A program made the translations under genes and the position numbers. DNA of 64,000 bases, taken from positions 8,601,652-8,665,651 of the forward strand of contig OY718805.1 of NCBI GenBank assembly GCA_963070105.1, written 5' to 3'. Positions 44,001 to 56,371 of the stretch are shown here, piece after piece. Numbering within the stretch: position 1 is the first letter of the stretch; every line of letters begins with the position of its first letter. This DNA comes from Litomosoides sigmodontis (Eukaryota > Nematoda > Chromadorea > Rhabditida > Onchocercidae). The notes beneath the pieces are model-generated. The model was not told where the DNA came from and ran no database searches. It saw nothing but the letters and a program-made list of their open reading frames with translations.

Positions 44001-44210
44001 TCACACATCGCCACCAACATTTCGTTTCTGCATACCCTTAAATTGCTCCTTGTGTAACAACGGATAACCACCAATGCTATATACAAGAAGAGGTACAACG
44101 ATCAGGAAACCAAATGTGGCAATCGTTCCGGATGCTGGTTTCCGATAAAAAGCTAATCGTGAATACCTATCCAGTACTGCAAACCAAAATCCCCTTTTGG
44201 AATTGCGCAT
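44001..44210 (-). CDS. Small single-TM protein, possibly a mitochondrial complex I accessory subunit
   Basis: Single-exon 69-aa frame, MRNSKRGFWFAVLDRYSRLA.. to a TGA stop. It has a basic N-terminus, one hydrophobic helix (TIATFGFLIVVPLLVYSIGGY, about residues 28-48) and a polar, basic tail. A TTCTCTGCAG acceptor at about 44251-44260 lies 41 nt upstream of the ATG, consistent with trans-splicing. The layout (FYRKP then one helix then charged tail) is reminiscent of NDUFB4-type subunits, but the resemblance is weak and I do not assert it. It is the likely first gene of an operon with PPP1R7, 375 nt downstream on the same strand. Confidence 0.62.
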   Translation of the reverse strand: MRNSKRGFWFAVLDRYSRLAFYRKPASGTIATFGFLIVVPLLVYSIGGYPLLHKEQFKGMQKRNVGGDV

Positions 44211-44581
44211 CTTCCTTTCCAATTTAGAAATTTCCCTAGGCTGTTTATGCCTGCAGAGAAGTTTATTCGTTTCATTTAATGAATTCATGAAAATGGCAAA
44301 AACCGATACTAATATGTGCGTAGCGTAAGAATGCCAAAAGAGGTATGCTCCCTCGAATCCTTGTAGCATTCAGGACATCCTGACAACTTGCTGTAACATG
44401 GTGCCAACACCCTCTATCAAATATCGCCAGCGTCAACTCCCTTGTAATCAACCCCGATGACACGTCGTTCCATAAATCTTATCAGCCCCTCTCACCCTCT
44501 CATAACTACCGCACTATTTGCTATTAAAAGTTATGAAAACGAAAGCTATCAAAGCACACGTCATGTCCACTCTGCCAGGAC

Positions 44582-44584
<3 letters not shown>

Positions 44585-44622
<38 letters not shown>
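44585..44622. repeat. (GA)n microsatellite
   Basis: About 19 GA units; produces spurious Arg-Glu frames. Confidence 0.95.
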
Positions 44623-44625
<3 letters not shown>

Positions 44626-44933
44626 TCAGTATCATCACATGGCTGTGGTAAAGTTACCAGAGGGTTTCACTGCAACACTGCATCCCTTCCACGCTATTTC
44701 ACGCTAAATATCAGCTTACATTAAGTCGCTCATAGACTTAAGCCTTTTCACGCTAACTCAATTGTTCCTAAACAAGACGCTTAGGTGGTGACATGCTGTC
44801 AGATGGGTCGGTCAGATGACCCAGGGATGACCACTTATAATTGAGAAAAAAATTTCTTCACTATTTTAGGAAATGAATAATAAGTTTGAGACGAATGCAT
44901 ATGCAAAACAAAATTGCGACAATCTCTTTGTAA

Positions 44934-46684
44934 TTATAACAATTCAGCGCTGGCAAAAAATTTGTCATTCTTCGTTTCGTCATGTTGAACGTCAACGATT
45001 GGCATTGAGTGAGACACCTGATATTCAGATAATTTCAACCTTTTTTCAGCGATTAATTACTACGCAATATTATTATTACTTAATCTCGTCAACGTTTAAA
45101 TTGTTGCATGTGCGAATGAGAGAAATTTGTAATATTTCTGACATTTTCCTAAATCTCAATTCTCCAACAGAAAATAGCAAATTTTGTTTCGCAGTAGAAA
45201 AATACGTTTGTAATTTGTTTTTTTTCTTTTTTAATTCGATAGACTAAAAGTTTCCAAACGTCAAATTTGATTTAAAAAAAAAAAAAGGAAATGGAAAGTT
45301 TCGTTTGCTGGAAACAAAGGAACTTACATCTTTCAGTGTATTCAATTCTGATAGTACACTTTTAGCTTTTCTATTAGCTTTCGAGCTTTCTTTGTTTTTA
45401 ACTGGAAAAAAAACAGGAATTGCTTATATGAATTATTGATTTGTGCAGCTGCTACACATCTTTTCAGTATTTCAGGCCATTTTGGTTGTTCCTTTTTTTT
45501 GTTTACTTCAAACACTTACATTCCACTACTTTTACTGGTGGTGATTCATCCGCATCTTTTTTAGCAACGGCTACAACTGATGTCAACTCGTTCGTCCTAA
45601 ATCAAAAGATTCACTAATAAAGTATTAATTAATAAGTATGTTATGGTAGCAGTCAATTTACTTCACTTACGGATAGGTAAAATTTACCTCAGATTTACCT
45701 ATGCATAGTGCTACACAATTAGCAGAAACTAGTGGAAGAAAAGTTGTAAAATTTTATCATTCTTGCTAGATGTCACACAAAATAACACCATATTGATAGC
45801 ATAGCATAATTTAATCATTTTTTTTTTCTAATTTCTAATAAAATTCCACAATTATCTTTGAGCAACTAATTTTTTGTTTAAAAGAACAAAAAAAATAGCA
45901 AAAAAAATTTTCAAGTTCTTTTACACATATTACACGTAGACGCATTACACGCATACATACACGCACATTCATTCACCCATATGGGAGGAACACACATATA
46001 GTATTGCGTTGCGAAAATTACTTTAATTTTTGTGTTGCTATTGGACTTTCCGATTGTGTTATCACATCGACACTCTCACTCTAAAGGAAGCATTGAATTC
46101 GACGATGTACGAAATTGAAAAGTACTAGAAAAAAAGAAACACGAAAAGAATGAGGAGGAATATCGATAGGAAGTTGCAATTCTCGTCGATTTCCTTCGCG
46201 CCTATTTTAATAGATTTGTTCAAAAAAAAACAAAAAAAAAAAAGAAATTAAGTTAAATATGACAGTTAATGCGGTAAGATTATAGGATGTAAAAAAAGGA
46301 AACTGTCACTGAGAAGTTTTTTTTTTTTCCTAACTTCAATCATACTACTTTGTTTTCTTATTTCACTTGGAATGTTGCTTTTAACGTTTTCATCATTTGC
46401 TTACGACTCCTCTATTTTGGCGTGTATTTTATTTGAAAGCGAAATTTGAAAGCGAAATGGAAGAGGACACCTTTCTGCACTTACTCCTCCAACACATATC
46501 ACAACAATCTTCTCTCCACTCGTCTACACCTAACAATGATTTCACTTCTTTTAACATTTCTAAAATATTGCAATAATCATGTGGGTTAAATACACCACGT
46601 TACTATATGCTAATTTCGAACTGCTGAAAGTTCCGTCTTCCACGTACCTGTTAGTTTTCGTGCGGGTTCAATGTTGTGGTCCAT
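44934..46684 (-). CDS. Tentative small multi-exon gene, unknown product
   Basis: A phase-consistent minus-strand exon chain: 46022-46080, 45520-45596, 45328-45401, then 44934-45017 with a TAA stop. It reads SESVDVITQSESP..., KKDADESPPVKVVE, a Lys/Ser-rich block and VSHSMPIVDVQHDETKND... A possible first exon is 46648-46684 (MDHNIEPARKLT). Its phase does not match 46080 directly, but an extra exon at 46143-46201 would bridge it. An alternative last exon follows the acceptor near 45245. The product is polar, low-complexity and probably disordered; I recognise no family. Start and end are uncertain. It would be divergent from SR​P72 with a 368-nt spacer. Confidence 0.4.
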
Positions 46685-47052
46685 ATATTCAACGGTTGGC
46701 CGTTATTTTAGTCAACATATTTTTTTAGCGTGTCGCAACGATTTATTGCTTTCACGTGTTGCTGTTGTAAGTGTGTGAGAAAAAGTGGTGCATGTCACGT
46801 GGGCTGGATGACATCACTGAAACTAGAAAAATAATTACGTCAGTGGTATTCCGTGTATAAAAAACTTCCGCATAAAATTTTTTTCATTTCAGTGCAGTTA
46901 GGAAGTGAGCAGAGTGCACATTCATTGATCCCTCTCCTTCATTGATCCAACCATTTCGATCAGTGAGAATTATTTTGGCTAATTCGTGGAAGTGACATTT
47001 TCGTTCGGTGTGGAGATTACGTTGTTTTGAATTCAATTACAGGTAATCAGTA
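46685..47052. promoter_or_regulatory. Spacer upstream of SRP72
   Basis: Short region between the tentative minus-strand gene and SRP72; must hold the SRP72 promoter. An AATTACAG acceptor ends at 47042 region, about 10 nt before the SRP72 ATG, consistent with a spliced leader or 5' UTR intron. Confidence 0.45.
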
Positions 47053-50000
47053 ATGGTTGTGGAGAGTGGTGCAAAGCAGTGCTTCATTGAGCTTGCTAAA
47101 GCAGACACCAGCGCTGATTATGATAGAGCACTTAAAATCGCCAACAAAGGTAAATTGTTCAAACATTTGACAAGTTTGTCTGCTCAATAAGCATTAGGTG
47201 TTCAGTTCAACTACATTTAGGTTGTTGGTAATTAATTGCGCAATCGGTCAGTTACCATCTACTGCACATAATATCCTGCTATTATCTTTATATTTCGCGA
47301 CTTTTGACGTTTTTTTCATGGTTTTAACGATGTAATAGTGTAATCGAAATTGTTTCTCTAATTTTTATCATACTCTTTCTTCCTATTTTCAGTATTGCGA
47401 ACATATCCAAGAGAAACATTGGCATTTAAATGCAAATTAGTGGCACTTATACAACTTAGTCGTTTAGATGAGGCACTTGCTCTGATCAAGAAGACCCCGC
47501 CTCATCACATGGGGTAATTAATTTCGTATTTATTTACCAGTGTTATATAATTAAATCCTTTTTTGACCGTTTTTGGTCGTATATTCTGCTCATCATTTGA
47601 TATTACTTGGTGAGAAGTTACCGTTTAAGATAAATTGTGAAATTTAATGTAAGATTAAATTGATTTTGACGTTATACCTTCCTGATTTTCAGAGATTGTC
47701 TGTTTGAAAAGGCTTACGTTTTGTATCGAATGCAGGAAGATGCAGCTGCATTAGAAACACTTCAAAAAGCTTCAGAAGATGATTATCGTTGTATGGAACT
47801 GAAGGCACAGCTGCTTTATCGTGCCGAATGTTTCGATGAAGCTTCGAAAATATTTACGTATCTTTTTCTTTATATTTTCTTGTACTTGGTTTGTAAGATT
47901 TTCGATTTCATAGTAAATTTCCAATTCTTTTTGTGGGTACATTCATTAGATTATGAAAATATTAGATTATTTTTGCTTTCAGGACCTTGCTAAAAGATTA
48001 TTCAGATGATTACGATGAAGAACGTTGTGCGAATTTGATCGCAGCTATTGCACAATTGCAAGCCAGTGGCCATTATCAGGTTTTCAGGTTTTGATGATTT
48101 TTTAGAAATAAACCAGAAATTGTAGATGTTAGTTATAACAATGGTGGAGCAGTGAATTGAGGTACTCAGATAACATCAAAAAGTTGTGTAGTATTAATTC
48201 TAATGTGTGAGATAATAATATTGGAAATGTTAAGCAAAAAGATGAGGACCTGGGGTAATTTTATGTTGTACAACAGTTTTTTTTCAGCAGCTACCATCAC
48301 ATCTGGATACATTTGAACAGTTGTATAATGCTGCATGCCAATTGATTGAATCAGGTGGATATGATCAAGCGCTGACATTTCTTGAAAAAGCTGAAAGTTT
48401 GTTTTTGTTTTTTTTCCCACTCCAGAATTCGAACATTTGTAGTATATTTATGTTGTATTCCTAATGTAGGATAATTCTCATGTTTTTTTCAGAGTTGTGC
48501 AGTGATACGTTGGTAGAGGAAGGTTTATCAGAAGAAGAAATTGAGGAGGAGCTATCATTTATTCGAGTCCAAAAAGCATTTGTTCTTCAGATGCTGGGTA
48601 GAAGAGACGATGCCTTAAAAATCTATTTGCGAATTCAGAATCTTAAGTTAGTAGATGTTTTTGATTTCAAAATTTTTCATATTTGAAAATTAGACCTTTT
48701 ATTTCAGTCCGTCAGACAAAAGCGTTATCGCAGTGGTCACAAATAATATACCATCTTGTCGTTTGGAACAAAATTTGTTAGAGGCACGAAAGAAATTGAA
48801 AACTGCACTGCAGGTTGAGACTTCAAAGCTGACAGCTCGGCAGCGACGTATTCTTTTGTTAAATCAGGTTATATTTTTTAAGCAGCTTTCAAATATCCTT
48901 TATCTCTTATCATGATCATCAGTTGATGACAATGTACATTACCGATGAAGAATGGGCAAATACAATGTGCTGTGCCTAATTTTACGTTTTATTCCGTGGA
49001 GTATGACCTGTTGAAATGTTCCATTTTAAATTTGATCTAAATTGTAAGAAATTTTAAGAGCGAATAAAGCGGTTTGTTCAAAACGCGTTTAAAATGTTGT
49101 ACTCATATAGATCATGTTATTTTTTAATACGTTTATCAGTAATTTCTTTACTTGTGATAATCTTTAAAATAATTTAGGCTTTGGTGCATCTTTTCTCAAA
49201 TCAACGCGAGCCGTGTCGTCGTACACTTGAAGAATTTACCAAAAAGTATGGTTCTTCTACTGAAGTCACACTGATAGAAGCAGCACTCCATGTTCGCTCG
49301 AAAGAGCTCCAGAAAGCACTTACGGTTCTCAAGGACGATCCCTCAAAAGAGGCGAAATTGACGACAGTACAAATTTTGCTCGATGAAGGTTTGCATGCAG
49401 TTTAATCCAATTTATTTTCTTTCTTTAATTGTTCAGGAGGTTTGTTTCTAAGCGCTCTGACAACCTCACATTATCCAGAATTATGGCTATGCTTTTATCT
49501 TTTGTTTCCTGCAAAAACAACTGAAAACTAGCAGAGTAAAATCTTTTTAATGTATTATGAACTGTTTAATTGGCAGTTCAAATTAAGTATTGACAATGTT
49601 ATTGTGAATCATTCAAGAGGTCCATACATGGTCTTATTTATATTCGTTAGCTAGATATTTCTTGTACTAGTATGTGATAATTTAGTAATTCCCATGTTAA
49701 GAATGAAAACTTCAATTTACAGGAAAATTGGAAGATGCCAGTTCTGCATTGAACGAACTATCCTCAGATTTATTATCTCTTCCTGCAATTTTGCAGCTGA
49801 GAGTTGCCCTTCTCCTAGCCACAAACCAGCAAAATGTATGTTCAGTCATAATGTTCTTGCTACTTTTTGCTATTGGCATGAGAAGAAGCTGGCTTCTCAT
49901 CTCACCAAAAATTGGGTTTTGTTCGTGACACTCGTGTATTTTTCATTTTAAATGAAAGTTTAATTGCAGGTAGCGCTAAATCTTCTAACATCTGTGTTGG

Positions 50001-51081
50001 ATTCGGCAAAAAATGAAAAGGTTCGTATCGCAGTGCTTGAGAAAATTGCTTCGCTCAACATTCAATTAGGAGATCATCGTTCTGCTGCAGAATGTTTTGA
50101 GAAGCTTTCTGAACTTCGTCCTGATGACATGCAAATAATGTGTTCATTGATCAAAGCTTACTCAATGTTTAATACATCTCGAGCTGAGGAGTTATTGGCG
50201 AAAGTATTTCCACAAGGGAATAGCACGGACATTGATGTTGACGCGCTAGAGAATTCAGCATTTATTTTGTATGGAGAACGTTATCGTCAGAAGAAAGAAA
50301 TGAAAACAGATACTCCAGATGGTGTTGGTTACACTTTTTTTTGATTAGATAAGCACTGGTTGATGTGGGGTGTGGGACTGAAATGGGTGGTTTAAATAAG
50401 TGGTTTGAAATATGTTCTTTTCATGCTCTGAAATATGTTCTTTTCAGCATACATCATTTTGTTTTTGTATTGCTGTTTTGTATTAATGTGGTTGAATGCA
50501 AAGTCAATATTTTTATTATAGCTTTTAGTGAAGCTAATGCGTGAAATAAAAATCAGGGAACTGGGAAATTAGCGCTTTGTAGGTTTATACTACACTATTT
50601 GTAGTCTGTTTAACAACATATTTTTTCTTCCAGGATGTAGTTGTTAGTAAAAGAAAAGCACGCAAACGTAAGCGAAAGATCATCTTACCGAAAAACTTCG
50701 ACCCGAAAGTCCCACCTGATCCGGAACGGTGGTTACCAAAACAAGAACGTGCAGCATTTAGGAAAAAACTTAACAAAAGGCACCGTGATCGCGATATCGG
50801 TCGAGGCACACAGGGAGCAGTTAGCTCTTCTCCCAAAATGTATTTTTGAATTTGTTATGCAACACAACCCTCCTTTTTTACGTCTGTTCTGAATGCTGTA
50901 CCTGATTGTTTATTAATAAAAATTATTAATTCGTGTCTTTAGGGAACCAACAGCAACGGCGACGAAAGCAAGTAATTCACATCCAACAGGACCAGTGATG
51001 GGTATGGAAGGTCCCCGTCAACAACGACCAGCTGGTCAACAACAAAAAAAGAAGAAAAAAAAGGCGGGTAATAAATGGTGA
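47053..51081 (+). CDS. SRP72: Signal recognition particle 72 kDa subunit
   Basis: Component of the cytosolic SRP, which forms a heterodimer with SRP68 and binds SRP RNA during co-translational targeting to the ER. Twelve exons: 47053-47149, 47393-47513, 47693-47857, 47983-48079, 48288-48396, 48493-48646, 48708-48867, 49178-49388, 49723-49835, 49970-50323, 50634-50839, 50943-51081; 641 aa (human 671). Residues 1-510 form TPR-like helical repeats (DRALKIANK, LSRLDEALALIKK, YRAECFDEASKIF). The basic C-terminal RNA-binding segment contains KRKRKIILPKNFDPKVPPDPERWLP (PDPERWLP at about 555-562), followed by a Gly/Gln/Lys-rich tail ending NKW. The exon 10 donor is weak: 50323 (GGT|GTTGGT) keeps phase with the strong TTCTTCCAG acceptor; another pairing removes two residues. 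Confidence 0.96.
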
Positions 51082-51523
51082 TCACAAGAAATGTATCTTT
51101 CATGTATCTGAAAAGACCATGTTGTTCTAGCATGAATTAAAAAACCACTTTATTAAAAAAACTCTGAGTTTTTGTTTTGAAAATTCATTTAGTGTAATTT
51201 CCGGAATTTATTTCATTATGTTTTCAACAATCAAATTTCCCATCGATTCGGAGTTAAATGTTAGGTTTGTAAAAAGATATTTAACTAGCAAATATTCAGC
51301 TTTTACTTTCGCTTTTTGTTTTAGTTTTCTTAAATTCAATTTGTTTCATGATTGTCCATATCACTTCACAAATAGTGAAAACAGGTGTAGGTTAAATTTT
51401 AAACTAATATCTACACTCCTATAAACCGACTTTGCAAGCGCATTTTAAATTTCCTAACATATTAAAATTTTTCATATAAGAAAAGAACATTCATCTGCTG
51501 AAAGTATCTTGTGGTACATAACA

Positions 51524-54500
51524 TTACACATCTTGAATCGAATAAGTGTAATCTTGAGTAGCTGTTTGATCTGCAGTCAGTGGATTCCTGAATTCCACAA
51601 AAGGCTGCGGCGTATGAGAAATTCTAGTATTGTTTACCATGTCGAGAATCCTAAGACACCATACAATTGTTGCAAAATGAGCACCTAGTGCGAACACTTC
51701 CGCTGTATTGTGTATTCTCCATGACCAACTTGTCGCTTCGCCTACAATAAATCACACATTTTTAGAGCGTCTCAAAATTTTAATTTTAAATTCTTTGCTA
51801 AATTTAAAATTCGATACCAATATTTCGGTAGTCTAATTGTGTCAAAATGTCCGAGAAGCGAATTGCACTAATCATCAGCAGGCATGTACAATGCATTAAA
51901 TTTGCATATAATTCTCGACTAACGACAATCTGAAAGAAATGTTTTTTAACTGGAATAACACATTGATGCCATCACAGTAATTCCACCCATTACAATTTAC
52001 TGCATTTCAGCAAGGTAAATTAGCTCTGTAGCGGCTTTTAAACAGTTCTTAAATTTCACGTATAATGTAATTTTGTTTGATATTTTAACTGATTATAGTT
52101 GACATACCTGGTAGAGTGGAAAAATGAGGAGAGTTACAGTAAGAGAGAGATGGTAAAGTGAAGTAAGCAAAACAATTAATGGATGCCTTGATGAATTCCA
52201 TAAAAATTCGCACGTAGTAGCTATGAGTACTCCGGCACCAGCGACTAATAAAGCCAAACCAGTTTTCTGCAAATGTTCATTTTAAATGTATTTATCCGGA
52301 ACCTTGAAAATTATTTGCATTTATTTTGTAGAAATCACGACTAACCTATTGCAAGTTACATTTTTATCGGAAGTTGAATCATATGTTGATTGTATTTTTA
52401 GGTGACAAAAACATGCCACTACAATTGATAAATTGAATGATTAATATTGCGTGCATAATTAAAATAATGAAAATTTCAACTGTATACCTCAATAAATTTC
52501 TCCAATTTCATAGCTGCAGTGGTTTTTTCATCATTACTATAAGCATTACGACGTGGATTTATTTGTACCACTTGCCAGATAACGTGAACCATACCACATG
52601 ATGCAGCAAAAATACAAAAATACAAAAGTGTTTCAAGGAAATGTGATATAGCACCAGGTATAGTCAAATAATTGGTGCACCAAGCGGAACCACGATAAAA
52701 TATTTCACAAACTTCATCAGTATGATATCCATTCCATGACAGATAGAGGTATGAGATTAGCAAAAAAGTCGTTGATTGAATACAAAATAGTAATGTTGTT
52801 AATCTAAAATGAAATTTTGATAAATTTCAAAAACGAAAATTTTTCATGGTAAATTCATTTCTCATTCCATTTGTATAAAAGTAATACAGTCGATGAGTTA
52901 AAATGTGATCTATCATTTCAGCATCATTATTTTTTATCAAACAAATTTCGAAGAAATGTGAAACATACAGTGCAGGGATCACGAAGAAATTGACCTCCCT
53001 AGCGGAAGCAAAGAATAGGAATGCGGCAACCAATGTTGTCAAGAATGGTGTTTTTTGCTCATTGCCATGAAAAATTTTGTAAAATGCCTCCAAACGAGTT
53101 GATATAATATCGAATGCAAAAAGTGCAATAGAAATACCGCCTGATACGATACCTGAAGAAATTACATTTCTTACAAATAAAACTTGGACGGTGAAAATTT
53201 ACGAAAATTTGCATTTGTTGAAGTTAAAGTATGGAAGTCAACGACTAACAGATGCCTATGTTGATGTAAGCCATATTGAAATGCAATTCGCTGAACAACA
53301 TTTAATACAGTGTAAAGTATATAAATATAATACTATCTTATCGAATTAGTCAAATCAAGTCTTTTGTAAACGAGAGAAGTAAGATGTTAATAGCACACCT
53401 GAGATGAAGAGGAATGTTTTGAATTGACGAGAGAAATTCACGTGAAGTGGCTGTCCACATGACCTAATAAGTGTTAAGGTTAGAATAATCAACAACAAAA
53501 TGTGGATAATGCCAGTGCTCAAACTAAGCACTGATAACCAGTCCGGTGTCCATTTTGCAAATGTTGTTCCAGAAATCTGCAACAATTTTGATAAAATTGA
53601 AAATTTCATTTTAATTTCAAAGTTTTAATTTAATCTTTCAAATTTTAACAAATAAACTTTTTCATGCTTTCTTTTTTCGAGAATGGAAAAATTGATTCAA
53701 CAAAACACCTACCACAGCATTGGAGAACCATCGATAATCAATCCATAAATAAGTGACAGTTGGATAAATACTTATTGAAGAAAGACAGAAAGTTATTACT
53801 CTCGTTGGAGAATTTGCTGGAATTCGTAGCACACATAAAATACCTAAAAAATGAAAACACATTCTAGCAATGTAATCATGCAATAGGTAAATAATTTAGT
53901 AATATAAATTAGTAATATTAAAAAAAAAATGGTTTAGGAATTACCAAGTGCTATATTAAGCGAAATCCAAAGCGGTTCATCTATCGTATAATGTATGAAC
54001 GTATAGCGAATAACATTGCCAATGGTACGTAAAAAGTATAATTCAGCAATCCAAAAGAAGAATTTAAGCATTGAATTAGCGATGAGAGCACAACCGATCA
54101 CAGCTAATAGCAGCGAATGTCTTTCCATTTGAATAGTGAGGAATTTACGATGGCAAGATGAAAGTATTAGTAGCACTAATGCTACCGATACTGCACTTAG
54201 AACCATATCCACAGCACTGTAACTGATTAATCCACACACCTGAAATATTCACTGGTTTTTTTTTTTCAGTAGCAAATCTTTGAGCAACATCTTTATTACT
54301 TATGAATAGCACCATGAAATGACATTTGCACTCCCATCAATAAATAGTATGAGGAAAGCTATGGGATAGTTATGGATAAGGCGTGTGGATAAAATTAGTC
54401 CATTAGGACAGTGACAGTGTAATTTTTAGCCATACCTGTATCCTTGTAATAAACGCATTCCTTGTTAATGAATCGAAATCCTTGAAAATAGCAATGATAT

Positions 54501-54777
54501 TACAGAAATCAGCAATGACTGCAGCCGAACAAATGGCCAAGGTGAAGATGTTAACAATGATGGCAAGGATGAACGAAGTGGACAAATGATTGAAAGATGG
54601 ACAGATGGATGAAGCAATACCAGCAAAGAATGATATGATTGTTATCCAATGAGTATTCGTGAAGTGTACCGTATGATATGACTTTTCCGCTTGAATACAG
54701 CCAGCCAAGAAGGCATTTACAATATTTACAACACCAACAATTATAAGTATCCGAGAATTTCTATGTATTTTATTCAT
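51524..54777 (-). CDS. 644-aa polytopic membrane protein, apparently four tandem four-TM units
   Basis: Nine exons, phases consistent: 54436-54777, 53945-54239, 53713-53843, 53399-53576, 52969-53152, 52488-52803, 52108-52266, 51818-51929, 51524-51741. I do not recognise the family. About 16 hydrophobic segments can be counted, falling into four groups of four. Unit 1 runs from RILIIVGVVNIVNAFLAG to VLSAVSVALVLLILSS, unit 2 from SLLLAVIGCALIANSML to IIHILLLIILTLTLI, unit 3 from FKTFLFISGIVSGGISIAL to TLLYFCIFAASCGMVHVIW, and unit 4 from TGLALLVAGAGVLIATTC to FALGAHFATIVWCLRIL. The C-terminal tail of about 35 residues is polar (ends TYSIQDV). Basic or charged residues precede each unit (TRKK, QMERH, NFSRQFK, KLEKF). 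The first ATG in frame is 54777; an upstream exon adding residues cannot be excluded. Confidence 0.83.
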
Positions 54778-56371
54778 CGTCTTTTTTCTTGTCACATTTG
54801 AAAAGTTAGCTTCGTTTTCAGTAAAAGTAGAAGTTTGAGCATTCAATATGTTGCTCAATTACAGCTCACAATGATGGTAGATGAGGTAGAATTGAAGTGA
54901 ATTAAGCCCAAAACAAAATCCAATCGAAAGCCAAACACAGCAGTCAGCTTGAAATTGCAGCAAACAGCAATTAGATTAAATTATTATCTGAAATTGAACT
55001 GAAATAAATTCAAAAATTCAACTAAAATATGATTGAAATCAATGTATGCTATCAAATTTTATCCAAACAAGAAGAAAACCTAACATTTAGTCAATGAAAT
55101 GGCTAAAATTTGCTCCATTCTAAAATCCACACCGCACACACATTGGATGGGAGAAATGTATGGGTGGAGAAATTCGATATTAGTAAATTGCGAAAGGCTC
55201 ACCACCTTTCATTCTCACCTGCAATTACCAGTTTCAGTAAATTGTGTACAGCGTGTTACGCCGCTCTACCACCCTTTCCTCCTAGATCATTCCTTTCATT
55301 TCTACTATTTACTATTTTTAATATAATACGTCGCCCAACTGCTATTATCATACACAAAGAATAGCCGCCAACTACAACAACAGGTTGCAAAGAATCAGAG
55401 ACAACCCGAATTTACACTTCATCTTCTCTCCACTTCACAATCCATTAACGTGAGATAATTGAGAGAGTTCAGTGCTTGAATTTAGGTGAACTAGAAGATA
55501 TCTCGAATTGATAGTTTTATGAAATAGCAAGTAAGCCCTGAATTTAACACTCACATAACATCATTTACATTTCCTAAGAAATTTGGCTTGTGCCTTGTTG
55601 AATAATACAAAATTCATACAGAACAATTATTAAGTGATAAAAGTAGCTTTTTAATTCAGACAATTAGTGAATTGAAGAACTCAGCAGAAATATCTCATCA
55701 ATACCAGCACTTTAATCACAGTTTATTCGCGTGTTTTTGCTATGATAATTCCATGGCACGTACGTATATTATGAGTTGTTCAAATTTTTTAGCACTATGT
55801 TCCTGATGAAAAGCTGCAAGGCTAATCAAATACGTTTGATATGTATAGAATCTAAAAGAATCATTTGCAGTTATTGCTGACCATGGTGGTGATAACTAAT
55901 TAATTTGCAAGACGTTTTTTGAAAAAATTACTTGAATATTGCATGTGCACATCGAGTATTAAGAAAAAGATTTTATTGAGTAAAACGAGCACAGTGTTCG
56001 AGAGCTGTTTTCCGCGGTTAATGATATTATCATATAATTATTTGAATAAAATAAGTGTAAAAAATTCAGAGTCCAAAATTTTCAGGAGCAACTTCTCTAA
56101 AGATATGTTTTCGCAACAAAATGTTTTCCAAAGCAACTTCAATAACCCACAAGTAAAAAACGACCACAAAAATAAAAGAAACTAAACATCATCATGTTTT
56201 TACACTGGATATAAAATAATTCAGAAAGACTTCACTGAACACAAAACAACAAGGCAAGATATAAACAAAATAACCAAATTTTTATGAAAATATAGCATAA
56301 ATTCAATTGCATTTGATTGAAATATTGAACTAGAATGACGGATTAATTTAAACTCACAGTAATCAAAACAA
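54778..56371. other. Intergenic, no gene seen
   Basis: Spacer between two same-strand genes (TBC1D20 upstream, polytopic protein downstream). Open frames near 55110 and 55919 on the plus strand lack splice support and look like chance. Confidence 0.55.

Noticed and set aside
44873..45247. 124-codon plus-strand frame
   Set aside because: Overlaps a minus-strand exon with splice support; its C-terminal half is poly-Phe from a T run. Kept only as a doubt about the tentative gene there.
55919..56185. 88-codon plus-strand frame
   Set aside because: AT-rich composition (Lys/Asn/Ser/Phe), no splice context and no recognisable feature; consistent with chance.
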